Shown one piece after another: positions 7,196 to 15,454 of a DNA stretch of 18,109 nt. Position numbers and translations under genes: made by a program. The stretch spans positions 1 through 18,109 of the forward strand of contig JAHRHW010000037.1 in assembly GCA_019100305.1 (NCBI GenBank), given 5' to 3'. Under the pieces are notes generated by a model. It saw only the letters and a program-made list of their open reading frames with translations. It ran no database searches and was not told the origin of the DNA. Numbering within the stretch: position 1 is the first letter of the stretch; each line of letters begins with the position of its first letter. The DNA comes from Candidatus Thiodiazotropha taylori. GTDB lineage: Bacteria; Pseudomonadota; Gammaproteobacteria; Chromatiales; Chromatiaceae.

Positions 7196-8097
7196 GCAGA
7201 AGATGGCAGGGACAGGTTGAACGGGGGACCACAGGTGCACTCCATCTGATCCTCTGGATCGCCTTGAATCTGGGTAGATTCACGGCCCGCCTGATACTCT
7301 ACCCGATCACCCTTTACTTTCTGATCACCGCATCCACCCAACGGCGCGCCTCGACGGACTATCTCAATCTGACCCTGGGGCGCCCCGCCAACCTGCTGGA
7401 TAACGCGAAACACATACACACCTTCTCCGCCACCATCCTGGACCGGGTATTCCTGATGGCGGATCGCTACGACTACTTCGATCTGGAGATCCACAACCAC
7501 AAGCTGATCGCCGAACATCTGGATGCCAATCGGGGCTGCATTCTGCTCGGCTCCCATCTGGGCAGCTTTGAGATTCTTCGCGCCACGGCGATCGTGAAAC
7601 GGGAGCTGCCGCTGAAGATCCTCATGTATCCTCAACACAATGAGATGATGATGCAGGTCTTCTCCGATCTGAACCCATCGCTCAGCGACAGCATCATCGA
7701 GCTGGGCCGACCCGATACCCTGATCAAAGCCCAGGAGGTGGTCGATCAGGGCGGCATCCTAGGTCTGCTGGGTGATCGTGTCATGGATGCCAACAAAACC
7801 GTGCAGTGCCAGTTTCTCGGTCGGCAGACCACCTTTCCCCAGGGTCCGATGCTGCTCGCCTCGATCATGAAGTGCCCGGTATTTCTCTTCTTCGGACTCT
7901 ACCTGGGCGGCAACCGCTACCAGATCCGTATGGAGCATTTTACCGATCAGGTAGAGCTTGAGCGGGGACGTCGGGAGGAGATGCTGCAAACCTGGACCCA
8001 GCGCTATGCGGACAGGCTGGAGTTCTATGCCCGTCATGCACCCTACAACTGGTTTAATTTCTACGACTTCTGGGGGCGCGACGATGCCTCTGAATAG
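7192..8097 (+). CDS. LpxL/HtrB-like lysophospholipid acyltransferase
   Basis: Membrane-bound transferase expected to move an acyl chain from ACP to a lipid anchor, fitting the lipid-linked nature of aryl polyenes. The 301-residue protein has a hydrophobic segment at about residues 17-47 and the HX4E catalytic motif in GSHLGSFE (His122, Glu127), followed by LGDRVMDANKTV and FPQGPMLLA, blocks of the LpxL-like family. The start is TTG overlapping the previous stop by four bases (TTGA), with no better start in frame. In several known APE clusters an acyltransferase domain of this kind is fused to a family 2 glycosyltransferase; here a separate glycosyltransferase stands at the far end of the cluster. 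Confidence 0.88.
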   Translation: MSRRWQGQVERGTTGALHLILWIALNLGRFTARLILYPITLYFLITASTQRRASTDYLNLTLGRPANLLDNAKHIHTFSATILDRVFLMADRYDYFDLEIHNHKLIAEHLDANRGCILLGSHLGSFEILRATAIVKRELPLKILMYPQHNEMMMQVFSDLNPSLSDSIIELGRPDTLIKAQEVVDQGGILGLLGDRVMDANKTVQCQFLGRQTTFPQGPMLLASIMKCPVFLFFGLYLGGNRYQIRMEHFTDQVELERGRREEMLQTWTQRYADRLEFYARHAPYNWFNFYDFWGRDDASE

Positions 8098-8677
8098 ATA
8101 CGGGATCCACGCTCTGTCACTCGTTCTGTTGTTGATCAGTCTGAGCTTAACGGCTGCGGCCGAAGAGCCGCGCTGGTCATTGGACTATCTGATGGATCAG
8201 TGGCAGGCGTCTGGCGAGCGGCAGGCCCGTTTCACCGAAACACGCCAACTGGCCCTGCTCGATCAACCGATCGAACAACAGGGTACCCTGCTGTTCCAGC
8301 CGCCTGACCGATTGGTCAGAACCCTCGCACCACCAAGCACGACCAAATATGAGATCGAGGGAAACCGGCTCACCCTGTGGAGGAATCAGCAGCAACAGGT
8401 TATTCTGCTGGACAACATCCCGGAACTGCTGGCTTTCAGCGCCTCCTTCCGCTCCGTACTGAGTGGCGACCGGGAGACACTCGAACGCTACTTCACCCCC
8501 GAACTGACTGGCAGTCAGAATGCCTGGAGCCTGAACCTGATCCCCAAACAGGGTGCTTTAGGCAGCAAAATCAACCGCATCGAGATCACAGGAACGGCCC
8601 TGCAGATCGAACGCTACCTGGTGATCGAGAGCGATGGCGATCAGATCATCACCCAGCTGATGCCCATCGGGGAATGA
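8084..8677 (+). CDS. LolA-like periplasmic carrier of the APE cluster
   Basis: Predicted periplasmic protein resembling the lipoprotein carrier LolA (ApeL type). It is thought to shuttle the finished aryl polyene lipid from the inner to the outer membrane together with the MMPL exporter. The 197-residue product starts with a clear signal peptide (basic start, hydrophobic core LSLVLLLISLSLTAAA, cleavage before EEP). The mature part has the LolA pattern: QARFTETR, GTLLFQPPDRLVR, TLWRN and ILLDNIPELLAF. The open frame extends upstream inside the acyltransferase, but I chose the ATG at 8084 because it begins the signal peptide and has a G-rich Shine-Dalgarno; it overlaps the upstream gene by 14 bases. 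Confidence 0.88.
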   Translation: MPLNRYGIHALSLVLLLISLSLTAAAEEPRWSLDYLMDQWQASGERQARFTETRQLALLDQPIEQQGTLLFQPPDRLVRTLAPPSTTKYEIEGNRLTLWRNQQQQVILLDNIPELLAFSASFRSVLSGDRETLERYFTPELTGSQNAWSLNLIPKQGALGSKINRIEITGTALQIERYLVIESDGDQIITQLMPIGE

Positions 8678-8721
8678 GGGTCGGCTGGTCCTCTGCAAAT
8701 GCCCTTGAGAGAATGATCTGA
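8674..8721 (+). CDS. Possible 15-codon linker ORF between carrier and exporter
   Basis: An ATG overlaps the stop of the LolA-like gene (ATGA) and opens a 15-codon frame (MRVGWSSANALERMI) whose TGA ends three bases before the exporter ATG at 8724. This is the only gap within the first block larger than a few bases before the exporter. It could pass ribosomes across by reinitiation, or be chance. No Shine-Dalgarno of its own is evident beyond GGGGA. Confidence 0.25.
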   Translation: MRVGWSSANALERMI

Positions 8722-8723
8722 CA

Positions 8724-11030
8724 ATGACCATCCGTACAGACACCCTGCTGGCCTGGCTTGCCGCACTGGCGCTCTGCAGTTGGTGGGTGTTCAGTCAGGT
8801 CTCCCTGCGTACCGACATGAGCCTGTTCCTGCCGGAGGGCACCGCCGCAGACCAGCAGATACTGCTGAATGAGATCAATCAGGGTCCCGCCAATCGACTG
8901 CTATTGCTGGCGATCACTCAAGGTGATGCGGCATCCCGCGCCACTCTCAGTCAACAAATGACAGCCCGTTTGCGCAGCAGTCCCCTGCTCAGCCGGGTTG
9001 AAAACGGTGCACCCGGGGCGTTGCAGATCGATCCGCTGCTTTTCAAATACCGCTACCTGATCTCACCCGGGATCGAGGCCTCCGCATTCAGCACGGAGCG
9101 CCTCAATGGTGCCCTGAAGCAGCGTCTGGAGGAGCTGAAAGCCCCCTTCCCTTCCCCCTTCAAGGATCTTCTGGCAGCCGATCCCGTGGGCAGTTACCAG
9201 ACCATGTTACGCAGTTGGCTGGCGGAAAAGAGCATCCACCGGGAACAGGGCGTCTGGCAGTCGAAGCAGGGGGAGATGGCCCTGCTGCTGGTACAGACCC
9301 TGGCCGGGGGACTCGAACTGGATGAGCAGCAGGCGGTGCTCTCCTATCTGCAGGATGAGTTCGACCATCTCGATCAAGATGCCAGACATCAATTGATCAT
9401 CAGCGGCCCGGGTGTTTTCGGTGTGCAATCCCGGGCGGTCATCCACTACGAGACCCAGACACTCAGCATGGTCGCCTCGGCACTGATCGCCTTGCTGCTG
9501 TTCAGTGCCTACCGGTTTCTGCCCTATCTGCTGTTTGCCGCCCTGCCCCTGCTGAGCGCCATGCTGGCCGGCGCCATCGTCTGTCAACTTGCATTTGGTG
9601 AGTTGCACGGCATCACCCTGGCGTTCGGCATCACCCTGCTCGGGGTGACGCTGGACTACCCGATCCATCTGTTCAGCCACCTTCGTCACTCTGAGCCGGT
9701 GAACAGCACCATGCTGTCGATCTGGCGAACCCTTCGGCTGGGGGTCATCACCACCTGCATCGCCTATCTGGTGCTGTTGACCACCGATTTCATCGGGCTG
9801 CGACAACTGGGCCTGTTTACCCTGACCGGTCTGCTGACCGCCGCATTGACCAGCCGCCTGCTGCTGCCGAAAGTCTTTCCCCAGCCCTTCTCACCACCCC
9901 GGCCAAGAGGCATGACGCTGCTCAGCGTGATGCTCGAAAGAAAGCTCTGGCCCTCGCTGGTTGTCCTTGCATTGGCGGCGATCAGCCTGACCACGCTGCT
10001 GCTCTCCTCGAAGCCGCTCTGGCAGGACGATATTTCCACCTTCTCCCCGCTGCCCAAGGCATTGCTGGAGCAGGATCGGCAGCTTCGTCAACATTTCAGC
10101 GCCACCGATCCCAGCCACCTGTTGCTGATCCAAGGGAAGGATCCGCAACAGCTGCTGCAGCGCAGCGAAGCGCTACGCCGACACCTGCAACAGGATCCGG
10201 CAGGCGCTTCGTTGCTCGACATCGCACTCCCCAGTGATTATCTCCCCAGTGAGCAGCAGCAGAGAGCCACACAAGCATCACTGCCCGATCGGCAGCAGCT
10301 CTCGGACAATCTGCAGCAAGCCATGCAGGGGTTGCCGTTTCGCGAAGCCGCCTTTGAACCATTCATTGCCGAGATCGAGCAGAGCCGCAGCCTGCCTCCC
10401 CTGAGCTATACGGACGCCATGTCGAGCGAATTGAAAACCCGCCTTGAAACGATGATCCGAGAGGGTGAATCGTCCTGGTTCGCCCTGATCCCCCTGCAGA
10501 CTGTTGCCGAACCCGAGCAGATTGAGAGCTATGTTGAGGAGAACCTGACTGAGGTGAGCTATCTGAACCTGAAACAGCAGGTGAGTGGCCTGGTGGGGGA
10601 ATTCAGACAGCAGACCCTGCAGCGGGTGGCCATCGGCACCGGCCTGATGTCGATCCTGTTGTGGATCGGCCTGGGCTCGTTGAAGCGCACGCTGACCACC
10701 CTGATACCCATCGGCCTGGCTATTCTGACCAGTGTGGGTGTGTTACATTTGATCGGTGAAACCCTGAACCTGTTTCATATGATCTCACTGATGCTGGTAT
10801 TGGGCATCGGTTTGGATTACAGCCTGTTTTTCGGCCGTCGCGAGCAGCATCAGGGGGATGCACTGCTAACCCTGCATGCCCTGAGCGTTTGCGCCCTGAG
10901 TACCGCAGGTGTGTTTGCGATCCTTGCCAGTTCTTCGATTCCCGTGTTACACGCGATCGGCCTGACAGTCGCCATCGGCGTTGTAATGAGCTATCTTGCC
11001 ACTTACGCCTTGTCCCGAATAAATTCATAG
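8724..11030 (+). CDS. MMPL/RND-family exporter of the APE cluster
   Basis: Inner-membrane, proton-driven transporter (ApeM type) expected to extract the aryl polyene lipid and hand it to the LolA-like carrier. The 768-residue protein has the duplicated RND-like plan: one N-terminal membrane segment, a periplasmic domain starting TDMSLFLPEG, five more segments, then a second such half. Each half has the charged motif expected in the fourth segment: GVTLDYPIHLFSH (Asp311) and GIGLDYSLFFGRR (Asp698). Length fits the family. The ATG at 8724 follows an in-frame stop by 15 bases, so no longer form exists. The C-terminus ends shortly after the last segment, and a weakly similar coding echo of that end lies just past the stop (see findings). 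Confidence 0.93.
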   Translation: MTIRTDTLLAWLAALALCSWWVFSQVSLRTDMSLFLPEGTAADQQILLNEINQGPANRLLLLAITQGDAASRATLSQQMTARLRSSPLLSRVENGAPGALQIDPLLFKYRYLISPGIEASAFSTERLNGALKQRLEELKAPFPSPFKDLLAADPVGSYQTMLRSWLAEKSIHREQGVWQSKQGEMALLLVQTLAGGLELDEQQAVLSYLQDEFDHLDQDARHQLIISGPGVFGVQSRAVIHYETQTLSMVASALIALLLFSAYRFLPYLLFAALPLLSAMLAGAIVCQLAFGELHGITLAFGITLLGVTLDYPIHLFSHLRHSEPVNSTMLSIWRTLRLGVITTCIAYLVLLTTDFIGLRQLGLFTLTGLLTAALTSRLLLPKVFPQPFSPPRPRGMTLLSVMLERKLWPSLVVLALAAISLTTLLLSSKPLWQDDISTFSPLPKALLEQDRQLRQHFSATDPSHLLLIQGKDPQQLLQRSEALRRHLQQDPAGASLLDIALPSDYLPSEQQQRATQASLPDRQQLSDNLQQAMQGLPFREAAFEPFIAEIEQSRSLPPLSYTDAMSSELKTRLETMIREGESSWFALIPLQTVAEPEQIESYVEENLTEVSYLNLKQQVSGLVGEFRQQTLQRVAIGTGLMSILLWIGLGSLKRTLTTLIPIGLAILTSVGVLHLIGETLNLFHMISLMLVLGIGLDYSLFFGRREQHQGDALLTLHALSVCALSTAGVFAILASSSIPVLHAIGLTVAIGVVMSYLATYALSRINS

Positions 11031-11099
11031 AGTTAAAGGACCTAGCTCAGGTTTTGACTAAACATTGTCATCGGCCTGGTGCTGAGCTACGAAAAAATA

Positions 11100-11765
11100 A
11101 TGAACGGAGTCCAGCCAGAATCTAACAATCCGCTGCGCGGACTTGCCCATATCGGCTTGTTGCTGCTGGCGCTCGCCTATCCCCTGGTGCTCCATTTCGG
11201 CGTCCTCAGCGGCGGCCTGATCGCCCCCAGCCTGATCCTGATGCTGCTGTTGGCAAACTGGGGGGCACTCGAACTGATCAAAGGCCGGCTCAGTGGCTGG
11301 CTGATCATCGCCAGCGCCCTGCTCGGCATCGCTTGGTTGCTGCTTGAAACGCCTGACACAATTCAGCTTTTGAAATTACCGCCGATAGCAATCAACGGGA
11401 GCCTGTTTACACTGTTTACCATGACCCTGCTGCCTGGACAGACACCTTTGATCACCCGTTTTGCGGAGTTGCTGCACAAGGATGAGCGGGAGTTGAACGA
11501 TTATGAACGCCTCTACACCCGGCGTGTCACCCTGTTCTGGTCCGGCATGTTTGCGTTTTTGACGGTCGAGAGTGCCATTCTGGCCTATTTTGCTGACACA
11601 GAAACCTGGTCACTTTTCACTAACTTTGTAAACTATCTAATTGTTATTGCGGGATTACTCATCGAATATCGCATCAGGGAGCGAAAACTGCCCCACCTTG
11701 AGCATCCCGGTTTTTGGAATTTCGTTCGACTGGTCCGGAGAATTGAATGGCGCAGCCTGCTTTAA
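11100..11765 (+). CDS. apeG: ApeG-like integral membrane protein (COG4648 type)
   Basis: Small polytopic inner-membrane protein always seen in APE clusters; its biochemical role is unknown to me, though a part in export or in anchoring the enzyme complex is plausible. The product is 221 residues with segments near residues 14-60, 62-82, 100-115 and two near 148-190. The conserved middle TRFAELLHKDERELNDYERL, then YTRRVTLFW, and the end FVNYLIVIAGLLIEYRIR are typical of the COG4648 family. The open frame starts at GTG 11079, seven codons earlier, but those codons look like leftover exporter sequence, so I chose the ATG at 11100. Neither start has a good Shine-Dalgarno. It ends 19 bases inside the ligase gene. 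Confidence 0.85.
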   Translation: MNGVQPESNNPLRGLAHIGLLLLALAYPLVLHFGVLSGGLIAPSLILMLLLANWGALELIKGRLSGWLIIASALLGIAWLLLETPDTIQLLKLPPIAINGSLFTLFTMTLLPGQTPLITRFAELLHKDERELNDYERLYTRRVTLFWSGMFAFLTVESAILAYFADTETWSLFTNFVNYLIVIAGLLIEYRIRERKLPHLEHPGFWNFVRLVRRIEWRSLL

Positions 11766-13099
11766 ACAGCCCAATTCACTGCAGCATGCTGGTGCACCAT
11801 CCGCAGCAGCTCGCGGCCTGGCACCGTGGTGCCGGCATCTCGGCCGCTCAGTTCTATCAGGATGTGGCCAAGCTGGCAGCCCAGCTGCCTGAAGCCGGCG
11901 AGGTGGTGAATCTGTGTGAAGACCGCTATCACTTCGCGGTCAGCTTTGCCGCCGCGATCGTGTGCCAGCAGGTTACCCTGATGCCATCCAACAACACACC
12001 GGGTGCCGTCAACAGCCTGCTGAACAAGAGCCAGGACGGCTATTGCCTGACCGATCAGTTGCAACAGGGTATCCAAGCCCGGCAGCTGCTCTACACTGAA
12101 TTGCTGAATGCTGACAACCATGATTCGATTGCACTGCCGGAACAGATCGAAGCGGATCGTCAGGTTGCCATCCTCTATACCTCAGGCTCTACCGGTACCC
12201 CCAAACCCAACCCCAAGAGCTGGGGAGAGCTGAAGGCGGAAGCTGAAAGTGCCTTACGGCGTTTTCCATTCCTCTCCCGTGGCGTCTCATCTCTGGTGGC
12301 CACAGTACCGGCCCAGCATATGTATGGACTTGCCACATCGATTTTCTTCCCCTGGCAGGGGGGTATCGCGGTACATACCGGAAGACCGCTGTTCCCGGCG
12401 GACATCGCGGCTGATCTGGCGCTTACTTCAGCGCCTAGAGTTCTGATCAGTACGCCACTCCATCTGCGGGCCTGCCTGGATGCCGGTATCAGCTGGCCGG
12501 AGATCTCTTTCATCATCTCAGCCACAGCGCCACTCAGCAGAGAGCTTGCCGCCGAGGCGGAGCAGCAACTGCAAACCGAGATCTATGAGATCTACGGTTC
12601 CACCGAAACCGGCTCGATTGCCAGCCGCCGCACCACCAAGGATGAGTGCTGGACGCTTTACGATGAGATTGAAATGAGACAGGAGGGCAACCAGACCTAT
12701 GCCAGTGGTGGCCATCTCCCTCACCCGGTACTGCTCAACGATACCATCGAGATCCTCAGCGGCGGCCGCTTCAGACTGCTGGGTCGCAACAACGATATGC
12801 TGAAGATTGCCGGTAAACGGGCCTCCATCGGCGACCTGAACCAGAAACTGCTGGCCATACCCGGGGTGATCGATGGGATCTTCGTCCCCCCTGAGAATCC
12901 AAACAATGAGAAACAGCGGCTGACCGCATTGGTGGTGGCCCCGTCACTCAGCAAAAAGGAGATACTGCATCAGCTCACTCAATCCATCGATGCGGCATTT
13001 CTACCCAGACCGCTCCATTTCGTTGAATCTCTGCCCAGAAACTCCACCGGTAAACTGCCCCGTGAGCAACTTATCAAGTTCCTAAAGACGATCAAATAA
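11747..13099 (+). CDS. apeH: ApeH-like acyl-ACP synthetase / AMP-dependent aryl ligase
   Basis: Activates the starter carboxylic acid (4-hydroxybenzoate-type in characterised APE systems) with ATP and loads it onto the ACP. The 450-residue protein has adenylation-domain motifs in order: YTSGSTGTPKP (144-154), YEIYGSTETG (280-289), the hinge GRNNDMLKIAGKR (347-359, Asp350), and a C-terminal subdomain ending STGKLPRE with the catalytic Lys436. At 450 residues it is shorter than typical acyl-CoA ligases, as expected for the APE/xanthomonadin ligase branch. It overlaps the membrane protein by 19 bases and closes the first block. No starter-forming enzyme is in the window, so the acid must come from elsewhere. 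Confidence 0.9.
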   Translation: MAQPALNSPIHCSMLVHHPQQLAAWHRGAGISAAQFYQDVAKLAAQLPEAGEVVNLCEDRYHFAVSFAAAIVCQQVTLMPSNNTPGAVNSLLNKSQDGYCLTDQLQQGIQARQLLYTELLNADNHDSIALPEQIEADRQVAILYTSGSTGTPKPNPKSWGELKAEAESALRRFPFLSRGVSSLVATVPAQHMYGLATSIFFPWQGGIAVHTGRPLFPADIAADLALTSAPRVLISTPLHLRACLDAGISWPEISFIISATAPLSRELAAEAEQQLQTEIYEIYGSTETGSIASRRTTKDECWTLYDEIEMRQEGNQTYASGGHLPHPVLLNDTIEILSGGRFRLLGRNNDMLKIAGKRASIGDLNQKLLAIPGVIDGIFVPPENPNNEKQRLTALVVAPSLSKKEILHQLTQSIDAAFLPRPLHFVESLPRNSTGKLPREQLIKFLKTIK

Positions 13100-13210
13100 C
13101 ATAACGAGGCGTTTCCCAGCTTATTTAAAGCCGGTTAACACTAATCCAATCGGCCCTAGGCAAGACGCTCTGAAATAAAGGAATTTATGGATTACAGGAT
13201 GTATATAACA

Positions 13211-13239
13211 TTGTCATATTTAGCCACGGCTCGCATAAT
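13211..13239 (+). promoter_or_regulatory. Sigma-70 promoter for the second APE block
   Basis: TTGTCA (five of six), a 17-base spacer and CATAAT (five of six) make this the best housekeeping promoter in the window. RNA would start near 13246 and carry a leader of about 240 bases before the ketosynthase ATG, including the palindrome and hairpin described separately. Confidence 0.6.
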
Positions 13240-13262
13240 AGTCAGCTTCGACTTAAGGCATC

Positions 13263-13275
13263 AGTACAAAGTACT
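13263..13275. promoter_or_regulatory. Palindrome just downstream of the internal promoter
   Basis: AGTAC, AAA, GTACT lies about 17-29 bases after the predicted transcription start, a position where a bound repressor would block the second APE block. It is short, and could be chance. Confidence 0.25.
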
Positions 13276-13330
13276 ATTAACAAGGGACCGATTTAGCCTT
13301 TACCGGTGGGTCCTGATGCATCTTCAAGCG

Positions 13331-13343
13331 GCGCCAAAGGCGC
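13331..13343 (+). other. Short GC hairpin in the leader of the second APE block
   Basis: GCGCC, AAA, GGCGC forms a five-pair stem in the predicted leader RNA. No T-run follows, so it is not a terminator. Function unknown. Confidence 0.25.
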
Positions 13344-13452
13344 ATTGATGAGAGCAGCCTGGTTGGCCTGATACACCCCAATCCACAGTGGACGATTTTT
13401 CGCATCGGCACTCGTATCGGGATTGGTATACGCTGAAATAATAGCAACGACT

Positions 13453-13475
13453 GAATAGAACGAACCGAATAGAAC
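13453..13475 (+). repeat. Nine-base direct repeat before the ketosynthase
   Basis: GAATAGAAC occurs twice with a 14-base period, ending 12 bases before the ketosynthase ATG. It could be a protein-binding pair or a recent short duplication. It overlaps the area where the ribosome would bind. Confidence 0.35.
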
Positions 13476-13487
13476 ACAGGCTCAAAA

Positions 13488-14669
13488 ATGACCCCCTTAT
13501 CGATAACCCACTTTACCCTGACCAATGCGCTTGGGTGCGGCAAACAGGCCTCCCTGGAGGCACTGCGCACAGGCCGGAGTGGTCTGCAGCCCTGCGATCT
13601 GGAGAATGTGGATCTCGCCACCTGGATCGGACGGGTCGGCGGTCTGGAGGAGATGCCGCTGGAGGGAAGAGTGGCAGACTATGATTGCCGCAACAATCGC
13701 CTGGCACAGCTGGGCCTGCAACAGGATGAGTTCCTGCCGGCGGTGGACCAGGCGGTGCAGCGTTATGGTGCCGATCGCATCGGTGTCTTCATAGGCACCA
13801 GCACCTCAGGTATCGCGACGACTGAAACAGCCTATCGAACACGCGACGAGAGCGGGCTACCGGCCGAGTTCACACCGCGCTTTACCCATAACATCGCCTC
13901 ATCCAGCCACTTCGTTCGCCACAGCCTGGGATTGAATGGCGCCGCCATCGCCATCTCCACAGCCTGCTCCTCCAGTGCCAAGGTATTTGCTGCGGCCTAC
14001 CGCTACATCATGGCCGGAGTCTGTGATGCGGCGATTGTCGGCGGTGTCGACTCTCTCTGCCTCACCACCCTCTACGGATTCAATGCCCTCGATCTGGTAT
14101 CCGCTGAGCCTTGCCGTCCCTGGGATGCACAACGCAATGGCATCAATATCGGTGAGGGTGCAGGTTTCGCGCTGCTGGAAAAGCCTCAGAATGGGGATTC
14201 ATGCCCCAGCCTGATCGGATACGGTGAAAGCTCGGACGCCCACCACATGTCGACGCCCCATCCGGAAGGCGCCGGGGCGCGCCTTGCCATGCAACAGGCC
14301 TTGGAACGGGCGGCCCTTGAAACCTCCGATATCGACTACATCAATCTGCACGGCACGGCCACCCGGAGCAACGATGCGTCGGAGGATAGCGCTGTCTGTG
14401 GCCTGTTTGGAGATCAGACCCCCTGCAGCTCAACCAAGGGGTTCACCGGCCACACCCTGGGCGCCGCAGGCATCACCGAGTCGATCTTTGCCCTGCTCTG
14501 TCTGCAGGACGGCCTGTTACCGCAAAGTCTGCAAACCAGACAGCAGGATGAATCACTGAGTGCCAATATTCTGCTCGATCGGCAGCAGCGGGAGTTGCGC
14601 CACGTCCTGAGCAACTCGTTCGGCTTTGGCGGCAACAACTGCAGCCTGATTTTCGGAGCGGCCGCATGA
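13488..14669 (+). CDS. apeO: Beta-ketoacyl-ACP synthase (ApeO-type ketosynthase)
   Basis: Condensing enzyme that extends the ACP-bound polyene with malonyl units. The 393-residue protein is a complete thiolase-fold ketosynthase with Cys160 (STACSSS), His288 (NLHGTATRSND), Lys317 and His322 (STKGFTGHTLGAAG), plus the late SNSFGFGGNN loop, so it should be active. It is directly followed, with a four-base ATGA overlap, by a chain-length factor lacking the Cys, the heterodimer arrangement known for ApeO-ApeC. The Shine-Dalgarno is only AGG, seven bases before the ATG. It is first in the second block, behind the internal promoter. It is the only active ketosynthase in the window; an ApeR-like second one is not seen. 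Confidence 0.92.
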   Translation: MTPLSITHFTLTNALGCGKQASLEALRTGRSGLQPCDLENVDLATWIGRVGGLEEMPLEGRVADYDCRNNRLAQLGLQQDEFLPAVDQAVQRYGADRIGVFIGTSTSGIATTETAYRTRDESGLPAEFTPRFTHNIASSSHFVRHSLGLNGAAIAISTACSSSAKVFAAAYRYIMAGVCDAAIVGGVDSLCLTTLYGFNALDLVSAEPCRPWDAQRNGINIGEGAGFALLEKPQNGDSCPSLIGYGESSDAHHMSTPHPEGAGARLAMQQALERAALETSDIDYINLHGTATRSNDASEDSAVCGLFGDQTPCSSTKGFTGHTLGAAGITESIFALLCLQDGLLPQSLQTRQQDESLSANILLDRQQRELRHVLSNSFGFGGNNCSLIFGAAA

Positions 14670-15454
14670 TTTCACTATCTGTAGAGAAGATTGGTCTGGT
14701 TGCCCAGGGAATCAACAACTGGCAGGAGGCGAGTGTGCTGCTGCAGGGGGAGGCCGATTATCAGGGTGGCGAACTGCCTCCCCTCAAACCTTCGATGCTG
14801 AAGCCCAATGAGCGCCGTCGCACCACCAGAACCATCAAGATTGCCCTGCAGGCAGCGGAAGAGGCACTGCAGGGTTTTACCAACAGTGAACGCCTGGCTT
14901 CGGTATTCAGCTCATCTGAAGGCGATCTGGATATCATCGATCAGATCTGCCTTGCCCTGACCGAAGAGGGGCGACCGGTATCCCCGACCCAGTTTCACAA
15001 CTCTGTGCATAACGCACCGGCGGGCTACTGGTCGATCGGTGCCGGTGCCAGACAGGGATCATCCAGTCTCGGCGGCCTGAATGGCAGCTTCGCTGCAGGC
15101 TTGATGGAGGCCGCTGTGCAATCGGTGGTTGAGCAGATACCGGTATTGCTGGTCTGCTACGATCAGCCACCGCCTGAGCTGTTGAAATCGTTCATGCCCA
15201 TCAGCGAGCCATTTGCCATCGCCATGCTGCTGAACGGGGAGAGCGACAGCGCGCTTGCCAGACTCAACCTCGACACACAGGCGGATGGTAGCGAGAGCCA
15301 ACTGTCGAAACCGGCACTGGAAAAACTCCGACAGTCAGCCCCATCGGCTCGCAGTCTACCGATGCTGCAAGCCATCGCTCGGCATCAATCAGCACAGATC
15401 ACCCTGCCCTACCTGCCAGGCTTGAATCTGCAAGTGGAACTGCAACCATGCTAG
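14666..15454 (+). CDS. apeC: ApeC-type chain-length factor (ketosynthase-like, no active Cys)
   Basis: Non-catalytic partner of the ketosynthase that shapes the chain pocket and limits product length. The 262-residue protein is much shorter than a full ketosynthase and matches the Ketoacyl-synt_2 type. It keeps PKPSMLKPNERRR-like and FSSSEGDLDIIDQIC blocks, then PTQFHNSVHNAPAGYWSIG, while the nucleophile-elbow region reads SSLGGLNGSFAAGL with no cysteine. The usual two catalytic histidine blocks are absent from the C-terminal part. It overlaps the ketosynthase stop by four bases (ATGA) and the next start by seven, consistent with equal production of the two subunits. Identification rests on this pattern and on position. 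Confidence 0.85.
   Translation: MISLSVEKIGLVAQGINNWQEASVLLQGEADYQGGELPPLKPSMLKPNERRRTTRTIKIALQAAEEALQGFTNSERLASVFSSSEGDLDIIDQICLALTEEGRPVSPTQFHNSVHNAPAGYWSIGAGARQGSSSLGGLNGSFAAGLMEAAVQSVVEQIPVLLVCYDQPPPELLKSFMPISEPFAIAMLLNGESDSALARLNLDTQADGSESQLSKPALEKLRQSAPSARSLPMLQAIARHQSAQITLPYLPGLNLQVELQPC

Larger units (their letters stand above)
13100..13487. other. Internal regulatory gap of the APE cluster
   Basis: This 388-base gap interrupts an otherwise gap-free cluster. It holds a strong sigma-70-like promoter (13211-13239), a palindrome (13263-13275), a short GC hairpin (13331-13343) and a nine-base direct repeat next to the ketosynthase start (13453-13475). A 53-codon frame (13187-13348, AAGGA before its ATG) exists but contains the promoter and has no recognisable family. 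I see no terminator with a T-run after the ligase gene. Confidence 0.6.

Noticed and set aside
9207..9806. 199-codon minus-strand frame under the exporter
   Set aside because: Gln/Gly/Asp-rich shadow of a GC-rich gene whose plus-strand reading is a clear MMPL exporter.
13187..13348. 53-codon open frame with AAGGA before its ATG in the internal APE gap
   Set aside because: It contains the well-formed sigma-70 promoter, matches no family I know, and a frame of this length is not surprising by chance. Kept only as a remark.
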